A stretch of 64,000 bases of DNA from Polaromonas sp. (GTDB lineage: Bacteria; Pseudomonadota; Gammaproteobacteria; Burkholderiales; Burkholderiaceae_C): positions 102,000 to 165,999 of the forward strand of contig NZ_JAQSDL010000084.1 in assembly GCF_029945895.1 (NCBI RefSeq), written 5' to 3'. Positions 55,191-64,000 of this stretch are shown here, piece by piece. The stretch's first letter is position 1, and each line of letters opens with the position of its first letter. The notes under the pieces were generated by a model. The model had not been told where the DNA came from and searched no databases. It saw only the letters and a list, made by a program, of their open reading frames with translations. Position numbers and translations under genes: made by a program.

Positions 55191-57437
55191 ATGAACCGCA
55201 TTCACCAATCCATCTGGAGCGACAGCTCAGGCGCCTTTGTCGCCGTGTCTGAAAACGCCGGCGGCGCAGGCAAGAAAAAATCATCCACCGCAACCGGACG
55301 TCCCGGCGCAGTGCGCTTTGCCGTCAAGGCCCTGTCAGCCTGCCTGATGCTCGGCTTGGGCGCCTCTGCCTACGCCTTGCCCACAGGGGGTGTGGTGGCA
55401 GCCGGCGGCGCCAGCATCACCAGCGGCGCGTCCACCACGACCATCACACAGTCCACCGCCAACGCGGCCATCAACTGGCAGAGCTTTGGCATTGCCGCCG
55501 GCCAGACGGTGCAGTTCATACAGCCCGGCAGCACATCGGTGGCCCTGAACCGGGTTCTGGGCGGCGATCCGTCCAGCATCATGGGCAACCTCTCGGCCAA
55601 CGGCAGGGTCTTTCTGCTCAATCCGAACGGCGTCCTGTTTGGCAGCGGAGCACAAGTCAACGTTGGTGGCCTGGTGGCATCCACCATGAGCCTGAGCGAT
55701 GCGAAATTCATGTCCGGCGACTATAGTTTCACCGACGCAGGAAACGGCTCCGTCGTCAACCAGGGCAACATCACCGCCGCCGACGGCGGCTACGTGGCGC
55801 TGATGGGCAAATCCGTCAGCAACCAGGGCGTGATTTCAGCGCGGCTGGGTTCGGTGGCGCTTGCCGCCGGCAACGCCGTCACCATGGACGTGGCCGGCGA
55901 CGGCCTGCTCAATATGTCGGTGGCTCAAGGCGCTGTCAACGCGCTGGTTGAAAACGGCGGGATGATTCGCGCCGATGGCGGCCGCGTGCTGCTGACGGCG
56001 CAGGCGGCGGGCGACCTGCTGCACACCGTGGTCAACAACAGCGGCGTGATCCAGGCACAAACCATCGGAAACCGAAACGGCACCATCCTGCTGCTGGGTG
56101 ACATGCAGACCGGCACCATGAATGTCAGCGGCACGCTCGACGCCAGCGCGCCGAACGGCGGCGGCGGCGGATTTATTGAAACCTCGGCGGCACACGTCAA
56201 CATCCGCGACGATGTACGCGTCACGACTGCGGCGCCGCAGGGTCTGATGGGCACCTGGCTGATCGACCCGCAGGACTTCATCATCGGCGCAGGCGGCAAC
56301 ATTTCCGGCGTCACACTCTCGGCGCAACTGGTCAACAACAGCGTCTCCATCGTGACGGCACCCGGCCCTGGCAACGGTGATATTTTTGTCAATGACGCGA
56401 TCACGTGGACGGCAGCCGGCGCCCCGACGACCCTGACCCTCACGGCCGCCAGAGACACCAACATCAATGCCGCAGTCACGGCCACCAACGGCAGCTTTGT
56501 GGCCTGCTGCGGACGCGATGTCAACGTCAACGCCGCCATGACCACCACCAACGGCAGCATCCTGCTGAGCGCCGGGCGCAATGTCAATGTGAACGCCGCC
56601 GTCACCGCCACGGACGGCAACCTCATGATGTGCGCGGCCAACGACGTCAACATCAGCAACAAGATCACCGTGACCAATGGCACCTTGGACGCGGCCCGCA
56701 GCCTGGGCCTGCCCCGTGGCCTGACCCTCAGCGCGGACACGGACGGCACAGGCCCGGGCGTTGCTGGTGGAACCGTGGTGTTCGCCGCGCTGGCCCCCAT
56801 GGCAGCCGTCACCAATGCCCCCGTGGTTGTCACCTACAACCCCGTCTCGTACACCACGCCGACGGACTATTCGACCAAGTTCACCCTGACTGCGGGTGCG
56901 ACGCTGACGCAGCGCATGCTGGTCTTTCCCGACGCCACCAGGTACTTCGACGGCACGACCAATGCCGTTCTCACCACATTGAAAGGCGACCCTGCCGGCG
57001 TGAGCCTGATTGCCGGTCCCGGCGCAACGGCCACGTTCGACAATGCGACCGCTGGAACCAACAAGTCCGTCACCTTCACCGGCTATACCCTGGGTGGCCC
57101 CAACGCCAGCCAGTACGCACTCGCCTCCAGCTGCTGCGCGCCCATCGTCCAGAAGACCACCGGAACCATCCGGCCGGCGATTCTCCCGACGACCGTCAGG
57201 GGCGTCACTGTCAACCCGGATGGCAGTATCGATCTGCCGTACGTCGAACTGGCCATGCCCGCACTCGCCACTTTGGCGTCGTATCGGTCGGGCCTGATGC
57301 CAACCTACCTGTCCGACGCGGGCGACGTGTTTTTTGTCACCAAGGAAGAAGAAGCGGCAGCACCGACGGTGATCCCGTTCACCCCGCCTCCTCCTTATAT
57401 CGCGCCACGTTATGCACCCCGGCCTGCCCGTAACTGA
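55191..57437 (+). CDS. TpsA exoprotein with haemagglutination-activity domain
   Basis: The 748-residue protein has an extended signal peptide (MNRIHQSIWSDSSGAFVAVS..., second part ALSACLMLGLGASAYA) and a TPS secretion domain (about 65-300) with NPNGVLFGSGAQVNVGGLVAS. After it come four tandem 21-residue repeats (421-504) and a YDG-like domain (about 575-665, YFDGTTNAVLTTLKG). At 748 residues it is short for the family. Several cysteines (ACCG, MCAAN, SSCCAP) are unusual in such proteins. An effector domain is not recognised. Confidence 0.9.
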   Translation: MNRIHQSIWSDSSGAFVAVSENAGGAGKKKSSTATGRPGAVRFAVKALSACLMLGLGASAYALPTGGVVAAGGASITSGASTTTITQSTANAAINWQSFGIAAGQTVQFIQPGSTSVALNRVLGGDPSSIMGNLSANGRVFLLNPNGVLFGSGAQVNVGGLVASTMSLSDAKFMSGDYSFTDAGNGSVVNQGNITAADGGYVALMGKSVSNQGVISARLGSVALAAGNAVTMDVAGDGLLNMSVAQGAVNALVENGGMIRADGGRVLLTAQAAGDLLHTVVNNSGVIQAQTIGNRNGTILLLGDMQTGTMNVSGTLDASAPNGGGGGFIETSAAHVNIRDDVRVTTAAPQGLMGTWLIDPQDFIIGAGGNISGVTLSAQLVNNSVSIVTAPGPGNGDIFVNDAITWTAAGAPTTLTLTAARDTNINAAVTATNGSFVACCGRDVNVNAAMTTTNGSILLSAGRNVNVNAAVTATDGNLMMCAANDVNISNKITVTNGTLDAARSLGLPRGLTLSADTDGTGPGVAGGTVVFAALAPMAAVTNAPVVVTYNPVSYTTPTDYSTKFTLTAGATLTQRMLVFPDATRYFDGTTNAVLTTLKGDPAGVSLIAGPGATATFDNATAGTNKSVTFTGYTLGGPNASQYALASSCCAPIVQKTTGTIRPAILPTTVRGVTVNPDGSIDLPYVELAMPALATLASYRSGLMPTYLSDAGDVFFVTKEEEAAAPTVIPFTPPPPYIAPRYAPRPARN
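56451..56702 (+). repeat. Four 63-bp tandem repeats in the TpsA gene
   Basis: Each unit encodes 21 residues of the type RDVNVNAAMTTTNGSILLSA. The repeats are degenerate in the last copy (NDVNISNKITVTNGTLDAAR). They should form coils of the beta-helix. Confidence 0.85.
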
Positions 57438-57482
57438 TCGCCACGAACCCCGCGTATCTCTCGTGAAACAACGGTTTCCGGC

Positions 57483-58325
57483 ATGCCGATGCAGCTGACG
57501 AAAGCACACCAACCCTCCGGCCTGAAACGGGCCGGACTCTGCCTGGCCTTGCTGGCGGCTGGCCTTGCGTGTCCTTCGGCTTTTGCCGGCGGCGATGCCG
57601 GGCAGCAGCCTGGTGCTTCCGCGAGTGCCGCAAAACCATCAGCCCCCGCAATGGCCAGTTCTTCCGCGCGTGACCCGGCGACCAGTCAACCCAGACGCGC
57701 CCAGTTCGGCCGGGAGCGTGCTTCCCCGGAGGCCTCCCGGCTCGCCGACTGGGTCGTCGAGTCCGCTGACAGCCAGGGCATGCCTTTCATGATCGTGGAC
57801 AAAGTCCAAGCCAGGGTGCTGATGTTTGATGCCGACGGCCGGTTGCAAGGCGCGGCGCCGGCGCTGTTGGGCCTGGCAGTGGGTGACGATTCCGTTCCCG
57901 GCATCGGTGAGCGCAAGCTCTCGACCATCCGCCCCGAAGAGCGGACAACACCCGCCGGTCGTTTCGTCGCGTCCCTGGCGCGAGACATCCATGGCCAGGA
58001 AATGCTGTGGGTGGACTACGACACGGCGATCTCGCTGCATCGGGTCGTTAAAGGCACACCCAGCGAACAGCGGGCGCAGCGCCTGAACAGCGTGACAGCG
58101 GCCGACAACCGTGTTTCCTACGGTTGCATCAATGTTCCGGCGAATTTTTACGACAAAGTGGTGAGTCCGGCATTCACCGGAACCAACGGTGTTGTGTATA
58201 TCCTGCCGGAAACCCGGTCGGCGCGAGAAGTTTTCGGCTCTTACGACGTCCATCCAGGCGGTGTCCAGATGGCCAGAGAACAAGCCGCGACGCCGACGAG
58301 CGGCTCTGCTGCCACCCGGAAGTGA
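57483..58325 (+). CDS. YkuD-like protein with SYGCIN motif in TPS locus
   Basis: The 280-residue secreted protein has an N-terminal signal-like helix (about 15-35), a low-complexity segment (36-85) and a C-terminal L,D-transpeptidase-like domain: TPAGRF, the catalytic-type His186 (ISLHRV) and the Cys motif SYGCIN at 212-217. The usual motif is SHGC-N; here Tyr replaces His, so peptidoglycan cross-linking activity is uncertain. It lies 45 nt after the TpsA gene, an unexpected partner. It could modify peptidoglycan for secretion or be an unrelated neighbour. Confidence 0.82.
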   Translation: MPMQLTKAHQPSGLKRAGLCLALLAAGLACPSAFAGGDAGQQPGASASAAKPSAPAMASSSARDPATSQPRRAQFGRERASPEASRLADWVVESADSQGMPFMIVDKVQARVLMFDADGRLQGAAPALLGLAVGDDSVPGIGERKLSTIRPEERTTPAGRFVASLARDIHGQEMLWVDYDTAISLHRVVKGTPSEQRAQRLNSVTAADNRVSYGCINVPANFYDKVVSPAFTGTNGVVYILPETRSAREVFGSYDVHPGGVQMAREQAATPTSGSAATRK

Positions 58326-58401
58326 TACCGGCGATCGCCGCCGTCGTGCAAGTCGCCCGACGCGGAAACAGGACGCGGATTCCCGGTGAGCCATTGCAGC
58401 G

Positions 58402-58432
58402 TTGCACGCTGCCTGGAACCCTGCACTAGAAT
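58402..58432 (+). promoter_or_regulatory. Possible promoter of the thi operon
   Basis: TTGCAC (58402-58407) and TAGAAT (58427-58432) are spaced 19 bp, a little long. The -10-like box lies just before the TPP riboswitch, as expected. Confidence 0.35.
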
Positions 58433-58438
58433 GGACCT

Positions 58439-58533
58439 GCTCCGGGGTGCAGCCCGACCATGGTGGTCGGGTCGCTGAGATGGCCAACCCAAACCCGTGA
58501 ACTTGAATCGGTTCGTACCGACGTAAGAAGAGC
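58439..58533 (+). ncRNA. TPP riboswitch (THI element)
   Basis: GCTC/GAGC form P1. The hairpin CCCGACC/GGTCGGG (58453-58471) is P3, CTGAGA is at 58475-58480, and the ACCCGTGAACTTGAATCGG segment is the conserved J4/5-P5 side. All are in the right order. It would reduce thiC expression when thiamine diphosphate is plentiful, with about 110 nt before the thiC start. Confidence 0.93.
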
Positions 58534-58628
58534 TGACTGCCACCGGTCCCCCGGCCCAGTCAACAACCAACACCACAGCGCTGGTGCTGGCCACACCTTC
58601 GGAGCATTTTGTGCCTGCCAGCACGTGA

Positions 58629-60542
<1,914 letters not shown>

Positions 60543-60569
60543 AACACGCTGACAAGGGCGGACACATCC

Positions 60570-61634
60570 ATGCACATCGGTATCGCAGGCGCAGGCTTGC
60601 TGGGGCGGCTGCTGGCTTTCGAGCTGGCCCGGACCGGCCATTCGGTCGAGGTATTTGACCCGGCACCCGGGCCGCAGGCGCCGGCGGCTGGCAGGTACGC
60701 CGCCGGCTGGACGGCCGCCGGCATGCTCAGCCCCACGGCCGAGCTGGAGTCGGCTGATGAACAGGTGTTTGCGCTGGGCCTGCGTTCGCTAGACCTCTGG
60801 CCAGCCATCGTCGCTGCGCTGGACCAGCCGGTAGAACTTCACAGGCGCGGCAGCCTGCTGCTGGCGCACCGCGGCGACGAAGGCGCGGCCCGCCGCGTGG
60901 TGGACCTGCTGCAGCACAAGGCACCAGCCGCCCACGCACCGCAGCGGCTCGACGCACCGGCCCTGCGCGACCTTGAGGCCGAAGTCCATGGCGTCGCGCA
61001 CGCCTGGCTGCTGCCGCACGAGGGCCAGATCCATACCGTGCAGGCCATGCAGGCGCTGGCCCATGCCGCCGCTTCGGCTGGGGCGCGTTTTCACTGGAAT
61101 TCTGCGGTGCAGCGCCTGCAGGCCGGTGAAATCCACCTCGCGCAGGACGTGAAGAAATACGACTGTGTGTTCGATGTGCGCGGCACCGGCGCGCGACCGG
61201 AAAACTCCGCCACCGGACAGGACGAAGGGTTCACGCCGGAAGTCCGTGGCGTGCGCGGTGAAATCATCTGGCTGCATGCGCCCGGTGTGGCGCTGCAGCG
61301 GCCGGTGCGCCTGCTGCACCCGCGGCACCGCGTCTACCTGGTGCCGCGTGCAGGGGATCACATCGTGGTCGGCGCCAGCGAGATTGAAAGCGAGGACCGT
61401 TCACCGATCTCGCTGCGCAGCATGGTCGAACTGCTGGCGGCCGCGCACAGCATCATTCCAGGACTGGCCGAAGCGCGTATTGTTCACACGGAAACAAACC
61501 TGCGCCCTGCCCTGCCCGACAATTTGCCCCGCGTCGAACAGAACCCCGGGCTGGTGCGTATCAACGGCCTGTTCCGCCACGGCTGGCTGATCGCGCCGGC
61601 GCTGGTTGAGCAAACGCTCAAGGACCTGGCATGA
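60570..61634 (+). CDS. thiO: FAD-dependent glycine oxidase ThiO
   Basis: ThiO oxidises glycine to the iminoacetate needed for the thiazole. The 354-residue protein begins with the FAD motif GIAGAGLLGRLLAFELARTG and has a late substrate/FAD region (TNLRPALPDN, INGLFRHGWLIAPALVE). It overlaps thiS by 4 nt, which supports thiO rather than another D-amino-acid oxidase. The bacterium thus uses the glycine route of thiazole synthesis (no ThiH seen). Confidence 0.92.
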   Translation: MHIGIAGAGLLGRLLAFELARTGHSVEVFDPAPGPQAPAAGRYAAGWTAAGMLSPTAELESADEQVFALGLRSLDLWPAIVAALDQPVELHRRGSLLLAHRGDEGAARRVVDLLQHKAPAAHAPQRLDAPALRDLEAEVHGVAHAWLLPHEGQIHTVQAMQALAHAAASAGARFHWNSAVQRLQAGEIHLAQDVKKYDCVFDVRGTGARPENSATGQDEGFTPEVRGVRGEIIWLHAPGVALQRPVRLLHPRHRVYLVPRAGDHIVVGASEIESEDRSPISLRSMVELLAAAHSIIPGLAEARIVHTETNLRPALPDNLPRVEQNPGLVRINGLFRHGWLIAPALVEQTLKDLA

Positions 61635-61840
61635 CCAACATCACCGTCACCCTCAACGGCGAAGCCCGTGAACTGCCAGCCGGCAGCTCACTCGCCGATG
61701 TACTGGCGGCCAGTGGCCAGCCGCCCGCGTCTTTTGCCAGCGCCGTCAACGGCGAGTTTGTGCCGCGTGATGCGCGTGCGAGCACCACACTTTCGGACGG
61801 CGACGCCATTTTTACCTTTCAAGCCATCACGGGAGGCTAG
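61631..61840 (+). CDS. thiS: Sulfur carrier protein ThiS
   Basis: The 69-residue ubiquitin-like protein ends in AITGG, the Gly-Gly tail that is adenylated and thiocarboxylated. N-terminal half [20 protein letters not shown] is typical. It overlaps thiO and precedes thiG by 7 nt. ThiF is not encoded in the window. Confidence 0.96.
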   Translation: MTNITVTLNGEARELPAGSSLADVLAASGQPPASFASAVNGEFVPRDARASTTLSDGDAIFTFQAITGG

Positions 61841-61847
61841 ACGCACC

Positions 61848-62630
61848 ATGACTTTTTCCATTGCAGGTATCGAGCTCAAGAGCCGCTTTTTCCTGGGCAC
61901 GGCCAGCTACCCGTCACCGCAGGTGTTGCAGGATGCGATTGCCGCCTCCGGTGCCGAAGTGGTCACCGTCGGGCTCAAGCGCCAGATGGCGGCCGGCGGC
62001 GCTGGCACCCAGAACGACTTTTACAGGATGATCCGGAGCAGCGGTGCCCGCCTGCTGCCCAACACCGCCGGCTGCCGCAGCGCGCGCGAAGCGGTCACCC
62101 TGTCGCAGATGGCGCGTGAATTGTTCGGCACCCACTGGATCAAGCTCGAAGTCGTCGGCGACGAACACACGCTGCAGCCGGACCCTTTTGAACTGATCAC
62201 GGCCGCGGCCGAGTTGGCGCGCGACGGCTTTGAAGTGTTTCCCTACTGTACCGATGACCTGGTCAGCTGCCAGCGACTGCTGGACGCGGGCTGCCGCATC
62301 CTGATGCCCTGGGGCGCGCCCATCGGCTCAGGCCAGGGACTGGTCAACCCCTACGCGTTGCGCACGCTGCGTGCCCGCCTGCCCGATGTGCCGATGATCG
62401 TGGATGCCGGCATCGGCTCACCGGCCGACGCGGTGCAGGCCATGGAACTCGGTTACGACGCCGTGCTGCTCAACTCGGCCGTGGCCCATGCGCGCGACCC
62501 GGTGCAGATGGCGCGCGCCTTCAGGCTCGGCATCGAGGCCGGGCGGCTGGCGTACGAAGCCGGGATCATGGCCCAGCAGGACATGGCGGTCGCCTCCACT
62601 CCGGTGACTGGCCGGCCTTTTGTTCTATGA
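61848..62630 (+). CDS. thiG: Thiazole synthase ThiG
   Basis: ThiG condenses DXP, iminoacetate and ThiS-thiocarboxylate into the thiazole. The 260-residue TIM barrel starts [19 protein letters not shown], which fixes the start despite an upstream open frame. It contains [25 protein letters not shown] (Lys of the Schiff base is in this strand) and [20 protein letters not shown]. It overlaps thiE by 4 nt. Confidence 0.97.
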   Translation: MTFSIAGIELKSRFFLGTASYPSPQVLQDAIAASGAEVVTVGLKRQMAAGGAGTQNDFYRMIRSSGARLLPNTAGCRSAREAVTLSQMARELFGTHWIKLEVVGDEHTLQPDPFELITAAAELARDGFEVFPYCTDDLVSCQRLLDAGCRILMPWGAPIGSGQGLVNPYALRTLRARLPDVPMIVDAGIGSPADAVQAMELGYDAVLLNSAVAHARDPVQMARAFRLGIEAGRLAYEAGIMAQQDMAVASTPVTGRPFVL

Positions 62631-63832
62631 GCGCCGTCATGACTCCCGCTGTCTGGACCTTCGCCACCCACGCGAAGGAGATACAACAAGGCATCGAGCA
62701 CATCAGCGCGCCGCCGGGGCCTGCCCTGCTCTGCCTGAATCGCCATGAAGCTGCCACGCTGATGGGCCTGCCCGCACTGGATCAGCCCTCGGCCGTCATA
62801 CAGGCCGCAGCCCGTTTGCGCGCTTCCGTTTGCGAGGCGGTGGTGATCACCGGCGACGAAGCCGACTATGCCGACACGCCGCAGGCCAGCGGCTGGCTGG
62901 GTCATCCCGCCATGACCGGACACCCCAAGCGCCACACCGATGCGGGCGCGGTGTTCGCCGACGCTGCCGCGCAGGCGCTGATGAAGGGCTTTGTGGCGAT
63001 CGAAGCCATCGTTTTGGCCTGCATGGCGAGAAACGATGCCCTAAGCCAGCACACCGATGCCGGGCCGCTACAGCCGCGCGCTGACTTTGCGCAACGCAGC
63101 GCCAACCTGCCCTTTTTCAGCCTGCCGCAGGCAACACCGGTCAACGGCTTTGCCGCGCTCAGCGACCCGGACCTGGCCCTGTACGCCGTGGTGGACAGCG
63201 CCGCCTGGGTGGCCCGCGTCGTGGCCGCCGGCGTGCGCACGGTTCAGTTGCGCATCAAGGACGCGGAAGGTGAGCAGCACCGCGCGATGGTGCGCGAGGA
63301 AATTCGCCAAAGCATTCGCGCCGCCACTGCAGCCGGCGCGCAGCTGTTTATCAACGACCACTGGCAGCTTGCCATCGAAGAAGGCGCGTACGGCGTCCAC
63401 CTGGGGCAGGAAGACCTGCACGTCGCCGACCTCGCAGCGATCGCACGCGCCGGCCTGCGGCTGGGCATCAGCACCCACGCCTACTGGGAAGTCTGCCGCG
63501 CCTGGGCGCTGCGGCCCAGCTACATCGCCTGCGGGCCGATTCACCCGACCCAGGCCAAAGCCATGCCCTGGGTACCCCAAGGCAACAACAACCTGGCCTA
63601 TTGGTGCACGCTGTTGCCCCTGCCTGTCGTCGGCATTGCCGGCATGGACGTGGTGCGGACCGAACAGGCCGTGCGGGCCGGCGCCGCCGGTGTGGCGGTG
63701 ATCAGTGCCATCACTGCGGCTGCCTCGCCGGAGGCCGCCATCGGGCAGCTGCAGCAGGCCGTGCAACGCGGTCGCAAGCAGCCGCACCTGACGGCACCGC
63801 TGCTGCCCCAGCCCACCCTGTTGCCCACCTGA
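62627..63832 (+). CDS. thiE: Thiamine-phosphate synthase ThiE with degenerate ThiD-like N-domain
   Basis: The 401-residue protein joins two parts. Residues 185-385 are ThiE (thiazole-P plus HMP-PP to thiamine-P), with [33 protein letters not shown] and [13 protein letters not shown]. Residues 1-165 resemble a shortened HMP-P kinase (ThiD): [20 protein letters not shown] and [16 protein letters not shown]. The N-terminal part of ThiD, including its ATP/substrate loops, is missing, so kinase activity is doubtful. A separate ThiD would then be needed. It is the last gene of the thi operon seen here. Confidence 0.88.
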   Translation: MSAVMTPAVWTFATHAKEIQQGIEHISAPPGPALLCLNRHEAATLMGLPALDQPSAVIQAAARLRASVCEAVVITGDEADYADTPQASGWLGHPAMTGHPKRHTDAGAVFADAAAQALMKGFVAIEAIVLACMARNDALSQHTDAGPLQPRADFAQRSANLPFFSLPQATPVNGFAALSDPDLALYAVVDSAAWVARVVAAGVRTVQLRIKDAEGEQHRAMVREEIRQSIRAATAAGAQLFINDHWQLAIEEGAYGVHLGQEDLHVADLAAIARAGLRLGISTHAYWEVCRAWALRPSYIACGPIHPTQAKAMPWVPQGNNNLAYWCTLLPLPVVGIAGMDVVRTEQAVRAGAAGVAVISAITAAASPEAAIGQLQQAVQRGRKQPHLTAPLLPQPTLLPT

Positions 63833-63851
63833 CCTTTTGCAAAGGCCCAAC

Positions 63852-64000
63852 ATGACCCAAGCCCCTGCCCACGCGCACGCCGGCCCCGCCGCCAGCCCCT
63901 ATGGCACGTTGCCCGCCGCGCCGCCCCCGGCCGTGCGCAAGCCCCTCAGCCTGCCGCGCCTGCGCGAGATGCATGCCCAAGGCGAAAAAATCACCATGCT
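63852..64000 (+). CDS. panB: 3-methyl-2-oxobutanoate hydroxymethyltransferase PanB, 3' end outside window
   Basis: Only 49 codons are inside. The segment [19 protein letters not shown] matches the start of PanB, which begins pantothenate synthesis. It is preceded by an Ala/Pro-rich 30-residue extension. It starts 19 nt after thiE and may be in the same transcript or have its own promoter. Confidence 0.8.
   Translation, partial: MTQAPAHAHAGPAASPYGTLPAAPPPAVRKPLSLPRLREMHAQGEKITM

Noticed and set aside
55836..57512. Open frame of 558 codons antisense to the TpsA gene
   Set aside because: It mirrors the repeats of TpsA, is Gly/Arg-rich and has no start context or motif.

Overview
The window is a gene-dense chromosomal segment of a high-GC betaproteobacterium, most likely a member of the Comamonadaceae (Polaromonas/Rhodoferax/Acidovorax-like). 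This is inferred from the housekeeping gene orders (PHP-phosphatase/EamA/YciO/M50 protease/trpS, lolC-lolD, ispH-fkpB, DUF3460-scpA), from the two formate dehydrogenase systems, and from the interspersed repeats. I saw no insertion sequence, prophage, rRNA operon or CRISPR array.

Layout. 1-6.5 kb: the 3' end of a von Willebrand factor A membrane protein, a 640-bp repeat-filled gap, a minus-strand cassette of a J-domain protein with three unrecognised proteins, and the LolCD lipoprotein-release transporter. 6.6-16.2 kb: a conserved protein overlapping recJ, a Crp/Fnr regulator with two tiny membrane proteins, a glutathione S-transferase, then PHP phosphatase, EamA permease, YciO-like protein, M50 protease and trpS. 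16.4-24.2 kb: a convergent response regulator and histidine kinase pair, tRNA-Ser(CGA), serS, a PLP dehydratase, ispH, an FKBP-type isomerase, radC and an Smr protein. 24.4-27.4 kb: a truncated globin overlapping a giant FtsX-family permease.

27.5-44.3 kb is a formate oxidation island, all on the minus strand. A LysR regulator precedes a soluble NAD-linked, molybdenum-dependent formate dehydrogenase (FdsG-FdsB fusion plus FdsA). It is followed by maturation proteins (DUF3305, DUF3306, a multi-cluster ferredoxin, a TorD-like chaperone), then a TAT-exported respiratory formate dehydrogenase (small TAT protein, alpha, beta, a small lipoprotein, cytochrome b gamma), a small secreted protein and the sulfurtransferase FdhD. 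The two enzymes would feed formate electrons to NAD+ and to the quinone pool respectively, sharing FdhD.

44.3-53.1 kb: Mrp/ApbC Fe-S carrier, metG, a 7TM protein with a degenerate GGDEF domain, a SulP transporter, a BamE-like lipoprotein, DUF3460 and scpA. 53.3-58.3 kb: a two-partner secretion locus (TpsB, a short TpsA exoprotein, a YkuD-like protein) preceded by an FNR-type box. 58.4-63.8 kb: a TPP riboswitch and thiC-thiO-thiS-thiG-thiE, then the start of panB.

The most unusual feature is two families of short interspersed repeats. Family 1 is a GC-rich palindromic element of about 75-145 bp with the core CCCCCTCGGGGGGCAGCG and the end GCGTGGGGGCC. Family 2 is an element of about 55 bp built around AATAGCTGCTTGCGC and GGGCTGGAGGCC. 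Both occur between genes and also inside or across coding sequences, apparently in frame: family 1 in the recJ-upstream gene, ispH and fdhD; family 2 in the FdsGB linker, the MetG linker, the N-terminus of the PLP enzyme and the recJ start junction. They behave like protein-coding palindromic elements.
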